This document shows positions 44,421-56,755 of a stretch of DNA of 64,000 nucleotides, one piece after another. Each line of letters opens with the position of its first letter. The stretch's first letter is position 1. The DNA is from Ephydatia muelleri. Taxonomy: Eukaryota; Porifera; Demospongiae; Spongillida; Spongillidae. The stretch lies in contig JABACO010000005.1 of the NCBI GenBank assembly GCA_013339895.1, positions 5,528,528-5,592,527 of the forward strand. Direction: 5' to 3'. The notes under the pieces are model-generated. The model did no database searches. It was not told the origin of the DNA and was given only the letters and a program-made list of their open reading frames with translations. The translations under genes and the position numbers were made by a program.

Positions 44421-45020
44421 ATCTTGAGAGCTCATGGTCCTATGGATTCTGATATTCTGATATCCTACTCCAGGATGAGATCAGAGCACTGACCAGGAAG
44501 AGAAACAACAGTTACTCCATGATGCTGGTATCACAGTGGATGCACAAACAATTCATGAGCTACCAATGAAGTCCATGTTTGGGATTCCATGGTACATGTA
44601 AGGCTCAGAATCCAAACAATATTTGAGTTCCCAAGTTTATGCATACCCAAAATTCATCCATAGGTGGTTTAAGCAATCTGGTGTGTGCCTTGGCAGCGAA
44701 ATGAAGCAGCATGCCGTTTGCAAAGAGCTGATGGGTGATAACTTGGAGGTGGAACTAGCTCCTTTTCATTCAAGTTGTCCACAGTGGAGAAGGGCTTCAT
44801 GGGGCTGCTTATGGGCACACACCAAGACTCAATAGCAAGATAGTACAGCTTCTTGAGCAGAAGGTGTAGCGCGTAAGATCTGGCTCTTGTGTGTCTTATC
44901 ACAATGATGATACCACAAGTGCTTGCACCAGATTATTAACATATTATGAATATAATAACCACAGATGAAATTATGTTTAAGTGAAAGATTTTACACATGT
45001 ACAAGGTACCATAATACATA

Positions 45021-45844
45021 TGGGAAAGTTTCCGAGAAAAGGGATCTAGCGTGTATTATAAAAAAGCATAATAAAAATGCCTTACGTTTGAAATGCTATA
45101 ACTTCCGAAGGGTTTACGCTATCGTCTTCCTAGTTTCAGCACTTCATATTACACCATTTCTCTATGGTAAAATACTTTTTGGGATCTTGCACTTGCTCCT
45201 TGCCAGTATTGCAACGTTCGATACCCCACCGGGTTCAAACCCGCCATAACTTTCTGTAGGAGTAATAAAATCGCTTCAAATTCGGTATGTAGGTAGAGAG
45301 GTCCTATACCTATCGATTTGTTCTGTTCGTTAATTTTTATGCCATCTGTTACGGAGATACAGTTGAATAAACTACGTGCACGTTTTCCCGCTTGATTCGC
45401 GCCAATGTAATAATCCCCGCCTCCCCATACATTGAGCGGAGCGCAATTTGCCCAAATCATTGGCGCGAAACGAGCGCGAAAATGTGCACGTAGTTTGTTC
45501 AACTGTATCTCCGTAACGGATTGCATAAAAATTAACGAACAGAACAAATAGATAGATATAGGACCTCTCCACCTACAAACCGAATTTGAAGCGATTTGAT
45601 TACTCCTACAGAAAGTTATGGCGGGTTTGAACCCCTTGGGGTATCGGACATCACGATACTGGCATGGAGCATGTTCAAGATCCCAAAATGTATTTTACCA
45701 TAGAGAAATGGTGTAGTATGAAGTGCTGAAAATAGGAAGACGATAGCGTTAACCCTTCGGAAGTTATAGCATTTCAAACGTAAGGCATTTTTATTATGCT
45801 TTTTTATAATACACGCTAGGTCCCTTTTCTTGGAAACTTTCCCA
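45021..45844. mobile_element. 824-bp palindromic foldback element, TA target duplication
   Basis: The ends tgggaaagtttccgagaaaagg and ccttttcttggaaactttccca are inverted. The arms continue inward with only scattered mismatches to a centre near 45430, where ccaatgtaataatcc faces the other arm. TA flanks both ends (45019-45020, 45845-45846). The interior arms are shared with 60588-61318. Frames read from it (for example ILFGILHLLLASIATFDTPP) are palindrome shadows. Confidence 0.85.
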
Positions 45845-46929
45845 TATGGTTATTTTATGCAGTACAATACATGATTGCACCATTTAGTGCATTTTGGGCT
45901 ATGCCTGTTTATTGATCCAATCAAATCTATAATTGTTGTTTTACCATTGTGCTCGGAAGCATAATCAGCAATCTTTGGTTCTGGCAAGTTGGAGTGTTTA
46001 TTGCGTTAGGTAGGTTAGCTCAGCTCTGTTACAATACAAAATGCAATGGAGAATTTAGAAACAATTGTACCATGCGAGAGTATAGCTTAAAATGTTGACT
46101 TGAAACTGCAATAGATATGGACATGGTGTGGAACCCAATGAGGTAATTAGATTTGATAATTATAAATTCACGTATTTCAACTGCCACAATGTGCTGCATC
46201 ATTGTAAACACAGTGCACTAAGCTCTAAAATACAAATGCATTAGTTGACATATTTGACAAAGGCCACTCCTATGGGGCACTGCGGAAGCAGTTCATTTGG
46301 TAGATCTGTTGGTAAGTAAACATCAATCAAATGTAAGTATAATCGAAAGGACTATAAAAATGCATCTGAATTAAACCAATACATCTCTGGAATCAAGTAC
46401 GCTATTTTTTTTTACTAATTCCTGTTTTAATATTGTACAGGTAGCTCTGTTGTGGAAAAAAAACTAGCTTAATTAGCAGAATGAAAAGCTAGAGGGATTA
46501 AAACCTGTCAGTGCAATGTTTTAACGATGCTTCCTTCAACTTCAAAATTAACTAGACTTCCAGTTCCATGCACCGCTTTGATTTCATTTTAGTTTATCCA
46601 TTTCAGAGATGTACTATACCAAGAGGAGGGCAGTTTGCTCAATTCACCCAGCATTCCACAGCCCTCTTACTTTGTTCAGAAATACATGTCAAATAGCACA
46701 AACCAATGACCTGAATTTGCAATGGACTACATTTAGAGTGATTCGGTGTACTTTTGTAGAAACAATAATGAATGCAATACCTAAATCTAGTCCCCCACAT
46801 GTGCCCACTCGGTTTGGTCTGTTGCCATCTGTGATCTGCTTCCGGTGCTCCCAAAGTCACACTACCTATATCAATTACTGTACATGAATTGAGTAAAAGA
46901 AAGGGCCACACCAACTGTGACATCTGTGC

Positions 46930-48390
46930 ATTCCATTGTGTACATAATTGTATTATAATCTAGTGCTTTTATTAGATACTTCATGAACTGACTCTTCAAT
47001 GAACTAGAGTTTCAATGAAGCTAATATGGAATGCATGTAGCTCTAAACCAACAGAGGAGAGAGAAATATTGATGTGGGAGTATAAAAATGAAAGATTGAG
47101 TTTACTAGCCACAAAACATCTTTTCAGTTTAGAATATCCATCGTCATCCATTTTATTCAATAGGTAAAAATTATACAATACACTATAATGAGCTTCAACA
47201 AGTGACACTTCCAACATTTACATACTGTGTTATGCTCAAGCTTTAAAGTCTGTAACCATGCATACTCGCATGTGCAGTATTAAAGTGTGCACAAGTGTAC
47301 ACTGTATTGCCAAATTCAACACAAAAAATTTAAACAAATTTACTCAGCTGATTTAATATGCAAGTAATAGTACTTACTGTCCTCTATCAGTATCAACATT
47401 CAACTACACAAAATACATTATGGCTGTTTTGAATTTAACAGTGTGCACACTTGTACACAATTTAAAATGCCAGGGCCCAGACACTGCTAGTGAAATAAAA
47501 GGAATTCCTTTACATTGCATTGGAATAGTAAAGCATATGTATCAACTTACTACCCACTTTTCATTTGCAGCCCACACACTTTGACATGTGCCTTTTAAGA
47601 TGCAAATTTTCGTCGTACAATAATAACTGAAGCTGCTCCATTATCATAGGATAGGCTGCATATTTTAGGACCATAGTTCTACTACTCATCAGTGCATCAA
47701 TGGAGAATAACATGTATTAATTTCACAGCCACTGGGTTTAATGTGGGGGAGTAATGATTCAAATTGTGAATGAGGTAAAGCATGCACGTGTATACACACT
47801 TTCCGAAGCAAATAGACAATATAACGTGACCTGACTCTGGCTGTTTACAAATTACTACATCATAATTCTGCTTGAGGAGTGATGGTTCATAAGAGTGAGT
47901 GATGAGTGGAACTTACGTGTGACTTGGTCATACATATCGGAGTATTGTGCTAGCAAGTGAAATAGAATGACAGACTTCTCACTTCAAGTAAGTATGTACG
48001 CTCTGTTTGAGTATGTATAGGAATTAGAGAGCTTTACGCAATTGTACTGATGGGAAATTTCATATGCATTTAGCGAGAACGTGAATGGAGTGTTGTTGGA
48101 TGATTGTAAGTGGAGTACGTGATTGTAGGGGATGTGAGATGAGTTTTTAATGGTGATGTTAGGTCTCAGTGGTTAGTGTTGGATGGTTAGGTTTACATTA
48201 CTATTGATATGTACAAGTGCATGTTAAAGATATACAATTTATTAAAACTGTATTTGGCAAACACATGCTACTGTGGACAGTTGTGTCTCTGTGTTTTCAA
48301 CTGACATACATAGCTCTAGTTTGGGTGCGAAGAGCAGGTGGATTTCTGTGCAGACATCATTATCTTCTCAGTGTGCACTCCACAAGCACC
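46930..48390. other. Trefoil B intron 2, left part, nothing recognised
   Basis: AT-rich, with short frames only. The first about 250 bp align with 4390-4680 of the trefoil A block, confirming that the duplication covers introns. Confidence 0.45.
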
Positions 48391-48394
48391 ATAA

Positions 48395-48515
48395 CCTGAA
48401 TAACCTAGGTATTCGGCAGGAAATTTGGCAAAACCTATTCGGAAAAATCAATTTTGTTTTTAAACTATTCGGAAAAATCGATTTTCATTATGCAGGGGAG
48501 GTTACACACCCTACC
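48395..48515. repeat. cgatt-type repeat with cacaccct border
   Basis: The repeated phrase tattcggaaaaatc(a/g)attttc occurs twice, followed by ggttacacaccct. It is related by its border and A/T-CG motif to 8529-8775 and 12440-12735. Confidence 0.4.
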
Positions 48516-48544
48516 CTGTCCCCATAGGATTGGTCCATAAATTG

Positions 48545-48715
48545 ATCCGTATAACAGACATCGTGACCCCATAGGATTGGTACTCTAAAGGTACACATGC
48601 ACTTTACACTTGCCCAACACACTGTTGTATCCACATGGCCACTATGTTCATCACAACAGGCATAAGGCCTTAAGTTCCTATGCACTCACATTATACTTCT
48701 ATGACCGGTGGAGTA
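48545..48715 (+). repeat. Direct repeat, left copy
   Basis: The phrases gaccccataggattggt, acttgcccaacacac, cataaggccttaagttcct and atgaccggtggag are shared in the same order and orientation with 49296-49445. Confidence 0.7.
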
Positions 48716-49295
48716 GCATGTGATAAAGCTTTCCTAGGCATCATCATTCTTTATGCCTTTCCAACTAAGCTGTACCACGTGCTGTGACTTCAGTTTCTTT
48801 TTGCCCACACAGTGGTCAGCTCACACAGAATACGCCACAATGCTGAGTTCACACACCCTTATGCATATGTACCAGTATACATTGTGTAAATGAACCTTTA
48901 CCATTCTTGAACACTTGCATATATACACACACATGTACATGTATACACACACACAACATGTATGCACTGTTACACATGTGGCAAAACATGATAAGACTGT
49001 CTAATAATGATGGTACACCCACATCATGCTGTTTGTGAACGTTGAGTTCACACATTCTATTCATGGTAACCGCTGTTGTGCATGTTTGGGCAGGCGGCCT
49101 CTGATTTTATTTACCAAGCTTTCTGTACTCTCTGTGTTTTCCCTCTGTATTGTTGCTTGTTGCACATATCCTCTGTAGAAGTATTCTTTTTGACAACTGC
49201 TCTATTGTTCATGTTGAGTTCCCATACAACTGGTCCTTCGAGCCCTCACTTGAGACTGAACATAGGTACGTGTAGCTACATGCATGCACTGTCCC

Positions 49296-49445
49296 ATACA
49301 TTGATCCATTTTTGACCCCATAGGATTGGTCCTCTAAGGTGTACACTTGCCAAACACATGGCAAAGAATAACATTATGTTCACGCAACATGCGTAAGGCT
49401 TTAATTTCCTACTCATTCACATTATATTTCTGTGGCCGGTGGAGA
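49296..49445 (+). repeat. Direct repeat, right copy
   Basis: The phrases gaccccataggattggtcct, acttgccaaacacatgg, gcgtaaggctttaatttcct and gtggccggtggag correspond to 48545-48715. A local duplication about 750 bp apart within the trefoil B intron. Confidence 0.7.
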
Positions 49446-49684
49446 ATGAAATATACTATGCAGTATCGTATAACACGCTTCTTTGAAAGTGGACACACCC
49501 TCACATCATCATCTTCATCCTCATGTAACAATCTGAATGAATAGTTACGTAAAGTAAATATACCTTTTGACACAGGTATAATTTCAAACTAAACCACTGA
49601 CAACTACTCACCCACACCTATCTAGCTCCACACACACCACACATAACCATCCTACATGCATGCTCACCCCATACCACACACAAC

Positions 49685-49835
49685 CCTTTCTCACCTGAGC
49701 CTGAACAATGGACTGGGTTGGAGGATCAGCAGAAGGGAATAGTGCTAAAATTACGACCTCCAAGTTTAAAGTCAAGACCCTTTCATCATAGCACGTGTAA
49801 AGACTTCACTGGATGACTTCTATACTGTCCAAGAG
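49685..49835 (-). repeat. Inverted copy of 40955-41105
   Basis: The phrase cctgagcctgaacaatggac through agtgctaaaattac and ggatgacttctatactgtcc is the reverse complement of a segment 8.6 kb to the left. It may be the same unnamed repeat family or a small inverted duplication. Confidence 0.6.
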
Positions 49836-49929
49836 AAGAAATGATGAAAGATTTTTTAAATCTGTAATATGGTTATTTTATGCAGTGCACATGATAATTA
49901 CGTAATTCTGCACCATTTAGTGCATTTTT

Positions 49930-50840
49930 AAGTCAATTTTATGTAAGATATAATTCCAGTGCCTTTCCGATACAATCCCTTGAGACATGAATGCTTAACT
50001 TGGACTCAGCTGGGCAAGCCACTCCCACTTGAAACTGTCATAGGCATAAATGACTCCTGGACATAAATGACTTCCCAGTCATTCACACCTAAACTATGAT
50101 GACTCCTCTTAGGCATATATGACTCTCCACGTAAATTCCATACCCCCATGTGCACCTGTTGTATGGATAAGGATGAATTTAGTATTGTTACGGATTTTCT
50201 AAGTTGGAATTGATATTTCGAAGGGAGACACGGCTAGGTGCAAAGCAAAACCTTTAAGTTCCAGAGTGGAGTTCTCTACTTCAAAAAGGAATGTAAGGAA
50301 ACGGTGATGAGGAAGGTTGGAGTGTTCTTTCTAAAAACGTAGACGAAAAAAGATGCAATCTTGAGTCATCACACAGCTACAACCATAAAACAATTATTGA
50401 AAGCAATCAAATGCTGCACAAAATCTTTTCCACACTGTTTTAGAAGATTTGCAATCTACATTACTGTGTCAAAGAGGGATACTCTCTGGCATTGATAAGT
50501 GAAGGAAGGAAGGTATATATGCATCTAGTAAACCAAATACTCAATGCAGTTGATATGCTCCCCTCTGCTATCTCATGTGCACTCACTAGGGAAGGTTCAT
50601 TGGCATGTCAGGTATTAACTTTCTCTACATTACGGCAGATAATGATATATTTGCTTGGCCCAAGTTAATCCTGCTTTCTTGGCAACAGAAAGCAACATAT
50701 AGTTTCACACAACATTGATTTATTGCCAGTTTTGAGATATCTTCGTTAGTATTATTACTAGGGTTATTAATTTCGTCTTCCATATGTAATCATTTCATGG
50801 ATCCCCAATTAGTTGGTTGTCTCCTCTGTATGCATAACAC
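49930..50840. other. Trefoil B intron 2, nothing recognised
   Basis: Short frames only. The phrases cattaggcataaatgactcc and aggcatatatgactctcc near 50040-50130 repeat loosely. Confidence 0.4.
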
Positions 50841-50846
50841 CAGAGG

Positions 50847-50956
50847 TATCAGACCTCATGGATTCCACTGAGAGCCTGCCCCCTCTTCAACATTGTACCC
50901 CATTCACTGCAATGTGGAAGAATGGGCAGGCTCAGTGGAATCCATGAGGTCTGATA
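50847..50956. repeat. Small hairpin, 34-bp arms
   Basis: The arm tatcagacctcatggattcc continues to cctgccc and returns as gggcaggctcagtggaatcc to gatctgata-type sequence, around a loop of about 40 bp. MITE-like; no clear target duplication. Confidence 0.75.
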
Positions 50957-50959
50957 ACT

Positions 50960-52060
50960 CGGATAAAGAAAAATAATTTGTTTTTAACTACCAACTTCAC
51001 ATTGCCCATACACTGTTGGAAATTGATTTCAGTCAAATTTCTACAAAGCTATCAATGAATTTCAACTGCTTCAAAGTGTTCTCAAAGTGTTCCTTCATCA
51101 TTGAAGAGTACAGCGAGATCTGGAGGCACACTTTTGCTTCAGCACATCACCTGGTGGTAAATAACATGCATGCAATGTTAATTTATGCATGGGAGGGGCT
51201 CACCAAATGTGGGGTTATGACACAAATGATTACAAACATACATAGCTAACTGAACCAAAAATATTGTATCTCCAGAAACAGAATCCATTGGTTCCCGCAA
51301 TTTCAGTATGGGGAAACTCTTTTGATGCTATACATAGGTGGGTGCATCCACAATCAATAGCAGCTAGAGGAGTCCTGTCCCTATTGATTTTGATCGTCTA
51401 ATTATTAGTCAGAAATATTTGCTGAACAAAGGATCAAGTGAGCTTTTGTTTTTCGTTAGTCTCGTGCCAGCAATGTAGGTAACACAGCATTCCACGTTCT
51501 CTTATTCTATTCCACAATATGACAACCACAGAAAACTAAAAACCAACAGTTGAATAACATCCAGCTTGGTATTCACATGCATGTATTGATGAAGAATGAT
51601 ATAATGCCAAAACCGAGTCTCACCTGTTTGAACACAGAAATGATACAGAATTTGTTTTTTAAATAGGTCATTCAGTACCAAAGGTGCATGTCATGTCTTC
51701 AATGGATTTCCTAATCACTCGATATATAATGAGGCAAACGGCCAATTTGTTGATCATTTGCAATTAGTATTATGTTATTCATACATATGGGACAGTGCAA
51801 GAAAGAAGCAAGCTGTGACTGCAAAATAAATTCATAGGGTTTAAACAAACTGATACCCATGCATCTTCAAGGCAAACCTGAGAATAAAAGCTATAGGATG
51901 TGGGGTAATAGTATACTTGACCCCAAAGAGTACACTGCACAGTCTAGAGTATTGATTATGGGTCAAATAGTTGCTGTCCATTATCATACAACCTTCAACA
52001 AGGTACAATGGTGCATGCATTATTTCTATCAATCAACACAGCCACTTTCTGGTACATATT
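50960..52060. other. Trefoil B intron 2, right part, nothing recognised
   Basis: Chance frames (51016-51249, 51859-52155) without domains. The donor of exon 2 is at 52087-52082. Confidence 0.4.
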
Positions 52061-53879
52061 ATCTCCATCATTTTAAATTTAACTCACAATATATCATTTT
52101 AAATGTGTGCTTTGACTCTTCTTTTTCACACAGGATAAGTGAGGCAGGGTCTTGAATTCCAATCACAAGTCCACACCGCACAGACACGATATCTCCATCT
52201 TCCTCCTTCCATAGGTAGTCCTCAGCAGTATGATTCTCTCCCTCCACAGTACAAGTTATTACATGTACGCTTTCATTTTTCATTGCAGAGACAATCAAAA
52301 AGCTTTGTTTTGAAGGCTTAGAATATTCTGTGAAAGCCTTGTACCACAGAGCTAGATTATCCTTTGGACCACATACCAACTGGTCACTTGGATTTATGGA
52401 AACCACCAACTTACTCTCGATGTCTTCAATGGAATACTCCTACATTAATGATGGAGAGAAACCTTGTAGTTGTTTTGAATATGCACATATGAAGGGTACA
52501 GCACAACTATGAACATTGGTGAAGACTGTGGAAGATGGTATAGATGACAATTGGCTGTGCATATTATATACTCTCGATGGCCCTGCTAACTGGCACAGTA
52601 GTTTCATAAACATATTCAAATGAACAATTTGGTCTCGAATGCTATTAAACCATGATATTACACAGTTTCCAATATATTGAATTATTATCAGAATGAAATC
52701 ACAACACTGCTATTAATTACTGGTATGATTTTATTGTGAGAGCTAGATATGCACATATCCTGCACAAAATGCACATCAGCAAATGAAAATGCAAGCAAAA
52801 TGTTAAGTTGTGTAATTTAAGAATGAGTAGTAGATGAATAATGGAAAATACAATTCAAAGTTTCTATCAATTGTCTATGTGAGCATGCAGCTAATACATT
52901 GTGTGTATGTCTAGAAATAAATGCATGCACTCCTAAACCACAACTTTTATACATTAAACCCGCAACTGAAATCTGCAGTGGGTACTATTGTGACGATAAC
53001 AACGTATTAGCACCTGCATACCATTTTCTGGAATATAAAGGAATGCTTAGTTTCATGATAACCTTTGTCATCACAGTACAACACTCTCTCATCACAAAAT
53101 AACATTGTTGATGTTAGCTTGCAAACAATGTTATTGCCTTCCATCATCCACTGGTCTCCTTTCTCACTGACATCACAGAGCCGTAGTTGAGATGTTTCAT
53201 GGTCACGTTTTAATGCTATACCATTGCTCATTGAAACAATTGTAAAGCTTCCATCAGGTCCATCCTACCTGCACCATAGCTGGTCACTAGAAGGAGGTGT
53301 TTGCCTTTCTTTGAGATAAACGAACCGCTCATTGCCCAGTTGAAATACTTGGCCACGATGAGATGTGTCATTACAGACAATGATGCAGATCTGCATGAAT
53401 AAGACAGAATCTTAAAAACCTCAAATATACAACCTACATGTAGCACAAGGTCCTAAAGAGATATTGCTTATATAGCAAGGAACAAAATAGATAATGGGTG
53501 TGTGTAATAAATATTTGCTTATAAATGTTACAATGTAGATGCAGTTTAAACGTTTTGTATGCTACAACTAATTTAGACTGTGATTGCCATGCAGCTTGTC
53601 ATATTGTACACATCATCATAGTTAAGGTTTGCACTAGCTTCATCTTTGCAAGACACTAGCACACACGTGTACAGGAGACTTACCTTCAAGTGTGCCATGT
53701 ATAAAGTGCATGATGTGAGTGCACAGGAAAGGCTTATGCGTGTGAATGTATCAGTAATCCCTCGTTGGCCTATTCTACCTTGCTCTGGTAAATCATTCAT
53801 TATACGATGTATATTTAAATCACTGAAAATGTATTGCATCGACACCGACTATGATATGTATATTAGGAGGGTCTCCCGC

Positions 53880-55038
53880 TAGTGCTGGATTGGACACTAC
53901 TTGCCAAGAAAAAATCCTTTCTTCTTTTCAAAGTTTGCAGGATCAGATAGCAGAGTTGAGAAGCTCTACAGTTACCACATCGACAGCTGCCACAGCGTCG
54001 GAACCACCGAAGGAGAAAAGGATTGCCAAGGAATTGTCGGTACGCTATTTCGTGTTGTCATGGTTATCTTGCACACTGAACCACGGCCTTTTATTGCAAA
54101 TATACAGTCTGCCATCCATAGCCCTGTGAAACACCTGCACGATCAGACAGAGAATGCTACGGAGTGGAATACCTCCCTAAGGTACATGAGGTCATCAACA
54201 TGCATTACTGATATACTGCATGATGAAGTTTCACAGATATTGCAAACCGGCGTGTAACAGATGAAGTTGTGACTGCTTGTCAGAGCGACAAATTTCCCGC
54301 TGCTGTCGTCCGAAGTATGCCACGCATCTATTAGTATTTAAACTCTTTTTCCGCGGTATACGTACGTTGTATCATTCATGCAGAAGCCGCTAGGATATAC
54401 TTCGCTAGCTTAAAGCGACGCTCGAAAATGGTACTGGCTGGAAAGCTGGACGAATCCAAAAAGCGGCAGCGAAAGGTCCAGCGAAAGCACAAGGTGAGTC
54501 ATATAGTGCAATCTAACATTGAAATTAATACATCTTCCATTTTTATAGAAAGCACATAGCAGGATGAACGCCTGCACCACTTCCACGGAGCCTATTACTG
54601 CCGAGGAGAAAAACGAGGCAACAAAGATCCTCACCGTAGACTTTATGTCTTCCGAAGAAACAGGGCAGGAGACAGCTGGGAGCGATAATGAACGGGCGCC
54701 ACCAGTTACCATTTTCAAAATTCGTCCATGTCCTTGGCGGAGCGACAGGGCGAATTCCATCATCGCCAGCATGGACCGAAAGGCCCAGCGCAGGAGCTCA
54801 GATAGAGCAAAGAAGATGTGCCACAGGGAAAAAACGCGTCGAATCACGTTATGATTTTCAAATGATTTTTCACTTACATTCTGTAACAGAATGTAAGTGA
54901 AAAATCAATTGAAAATCATAACGTGATTCGACGCGTTTTTTCCCTGTGTGCCGCAAGCGGTACAATGGCGATACGTCAACTCGGCAACCGCCTCCATCTG
55001 CTCCTGCGTGGGCCGTAAAGGAACTTAGCTAGCTTTGC
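53880..55038 (+). pseudogene. Spliced gene of unknown family, last exon split by a hairpin element
   Basis: A likely exon ends at 54031 (GLDTTCQEKILSSFQSLQDQ ... PPKEKRIAKELS | GTACGC), a coiled-coil-like segment. A second coding stretch near 54125-54250 reads VKHLHDQTENATEWNTSLRY. A clear exon, 54392-54491, gives EAARIYFASLKRRSKM and KKRQRKVQRKHK with a GTGAGT donor. The last exon starts at 54549 after tttttatag and gives NEATKILTVDFMSSEETGQE, APPVTIFKIRPCPWRSDRAN and KAQRRSSDRAKKMC. The frame resumes after the hairpin (54823-54947) and ends PPPSAPAWAVKELS at 55038. I recall similar MSSEE...PWRS...PPPxxPxWAV proteins, often repetitive, in cnidarians and sponges. The function is unknown; a mobile-element accessory protein is possible. 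Confidence 0.45.
54823..54947. mobile_element. 125-bp hairpin MITE with 5-bp target duplication
   Basis: The element ACAGGGAAAAAACGCG ... CGCGTTTTTTCCCTGT is an almost perfect palindrome around ctgt|aaca. GTGCC flanks both sides (54818-54822 and 54948-54952). It disrupts the last exon of the gene at 53880-55038. The near identity of the arms and duplications suggests recent insertion. Confidence 0.85.
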
Positions 55039-55382
55039 TCTTGTGTGTCACTGTGTTTATATGTATGCATAACAATGTGGTAGAAGATATTAAAAGTTTA
55101 GCGCAATCGTTAAATTTATAACCAATAGCTATAGGTTTGCAATAGGTATCACAGTGCCTAAATGTAACGCCATTTACTCCAGCATTTACGTGCAAATGTG
55201 AGTAAATTGCACATATACCATGTTTACATACCGGTGTAAACACTGTGTAAATACGACATTTGCAAAATTGTAAATAGATGTCAATGTAAGCAAATGTCAC
55301 ATATACATCACATTTACATAACATTTCCATACGGTGTAAATGCACTGTTTCATCCATTGACTGTTCTTCTTTGGCACACATT

Positions 55383-55385
<3 letters not shown>

Positions 55386-55457
<72 letters not shown>

Positions 55458-55500
55458 GTGTGTGTGTGTGTGCACGTGTGTGTGTGTGTGTGCGTGTGCC
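55386..55500. repeat. TG microsatellite
   Basis: About 65 bp of pure tg from 55387, then interrupted tg/cg to about 55500. It explains the valine/cysteine-rich and histidine/threonine-rich frames on both strands. Confidence 0.9.
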
Positions 55501-55504
55501 GTGG

Positions 55505-55920
55505 GCATGGTTGTGTGTGCAAGTGTACAGTAGGTGTGTGTGTGGCAGGTAAAAATGCAAGTGCGTAGTGCATGTTCATGTGCTATGTGAGCTGAAAACT
55601 GAGATACATGTATAGCATCCCTGCAGTGTAGTCGAGTGGGCATGGCAGGAATGAAGTTTAGCAAGCAAGTGTGGAAAGCTTTATAATACACCACTAGGGA
55701 AGGGTGGGTTATGCGAGTTAGTAGGGGAAAAAATCCTTACGCGCGTCCGAGACGTGGGAGGCGGCATCAACCATCAGGCTGACAACCATTCACTTGGATC
55801 CATTAATTCGGTACGATCGTCATACGAAGTGAACTCGTCTTCTTTGACCCATATACATGTAGCTATAGACTCAGACAAAAAAATAATAAACCAACAAAAA
55901 ACACTGAGTTGCGAACAGCT
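55505..55920. other. No gene recognised
   Basis: Mixed sequence with a CpG-bearing phrase (ttacgcgcgtccgagacgtgg). Nothing else supported. Confidence 0.35.
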
Positions 55921-55929
55921 ATAACTTAG

Positions 55930-56335
55930 TTGAAGGCGGAGAATGCAAGTCATGTGGAATGGGGGAACTCTGGTTGCCTGTAATTAATGGCGCAAATCGA
56001 GCAAGAAATGTGCATTAACTTTGCACACCTGTATCTTTGTAACAGATAGAGTAAATATTAACGAACAGAACAAATCAGCAGGTATAGTATAGGACCCCTC
56101 TACCTACAAACCGAATTTGAAGCGATTTGATTACTCCTGTTGAAAGGTATGACCGGTTCATACCCTGTGGGGTATTGGACGTTGCAATACTGGCACGGAG
56201 CAAGTGCAAGTCCCCAAAACGTATTGTACCATAGAGAAATGGTGTAGTATGAAGTATTAAAAATAGGATGCTTATAGCGTTTACTGTTCGGAAGTTATAA
56301 CAAGGTAAACGCAAAGGATTTTTATAACATTTGGA
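55930..56335. mobile_element. Single arm of the foldback family
   Basis: The phrases taacgaacagaacaaatc, aaaccgaatttgaagcgatttgattactcct and aaatggtgtagtatgaagt match the right arm of 45021-45844 and 60588-61318, but the opposite arm is missing. A partly deleted or recombined copy lying just 3' of receptor C. Confidence 0.7.
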
Positions 56336-56339
56336 TCAC

Positions 56340-56640
56340 GACATTTTGTCGTGAACTGTTTCGTTTATTAATAATATGATAATAATAATACATATACAAC
56401 AATATACAGCAATACACAATACTATTATTATCCCTATACTAACTACACTGCACATATAAATCTAGCTGTCTAAATATAACTAAACTAAATTACATGTTCT
56501 ACTGTGTATTATATTTTATATTATGCAAATTTATATTATTATTATCATTATTAAACAATCCTCTGTGATTTTCAATAAGTGTGAAAGTAACCAATTATTT
56601 ACATGAAGACCAAATACTCAATGGCCTTACACAGATTACA
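56340..56640. repeat. AAT/ATT-rich low-complexity DNA
   Basis: Runs such as aataatatgataataataata and tattattattatcattatta. Non-coding. 56650-56740 resembles the 3' flank of receptor B. Confidence 0.6.
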
Positions 56641-56755
56641 ACACACACTGACCTGACCCAATGCAGGAAACATTACTTGTGGCAGTTCAGAAAGGCATAA
56701 TGTTGCTCTCCTACAATAATTGGCATTTCAGTTTAGCTGTCTAGCAAATTATAAC

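Larger units (their letters stand above)
46270..53396 (-). pseudogene. Trefoil B: decayed paralogue of trefoil A
   Basis: Matching exons are 53396/53390-53022 (ICIIVCNDTSHRGQVFQLGN, SSDQLW), 52439-52088 (EYSIEDIESKLVVSI, then NLALWYKAF, DYLWKEEDGDIVSVRCG), about 46865-46812 (SVTLGAPEAD) and about 46305-46270 (LPNELLPQCP). Exon phases and the ATGCAG at the first exon match trefoil A. Unlike A, the first exon has a stop soon after the QLW motif, and the third exon lacks one base and its GTGAGT donor has decayed to cGAGTG. Intron 2 has grown to over 5 kb with repeats. It probably no longer makes the full protein, unless splicing at the first-exon stop (gcag|gtagg) yields a short form. Confidence 0.6.

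Noticed and set aside
45149-45572. Protein-like frames (ILFGILHLLLASIATF, MERSYIYLFVLFVNFYAIRYG)
   Set aside because: They recur mirrored in every palindromic element and contain many stops in family members; shadows of the hairpin arms.
55025-55694. Histidine/threonine or valine/cysteine repeat proteins
   Set aside because: Translations of the TG microsatellite.
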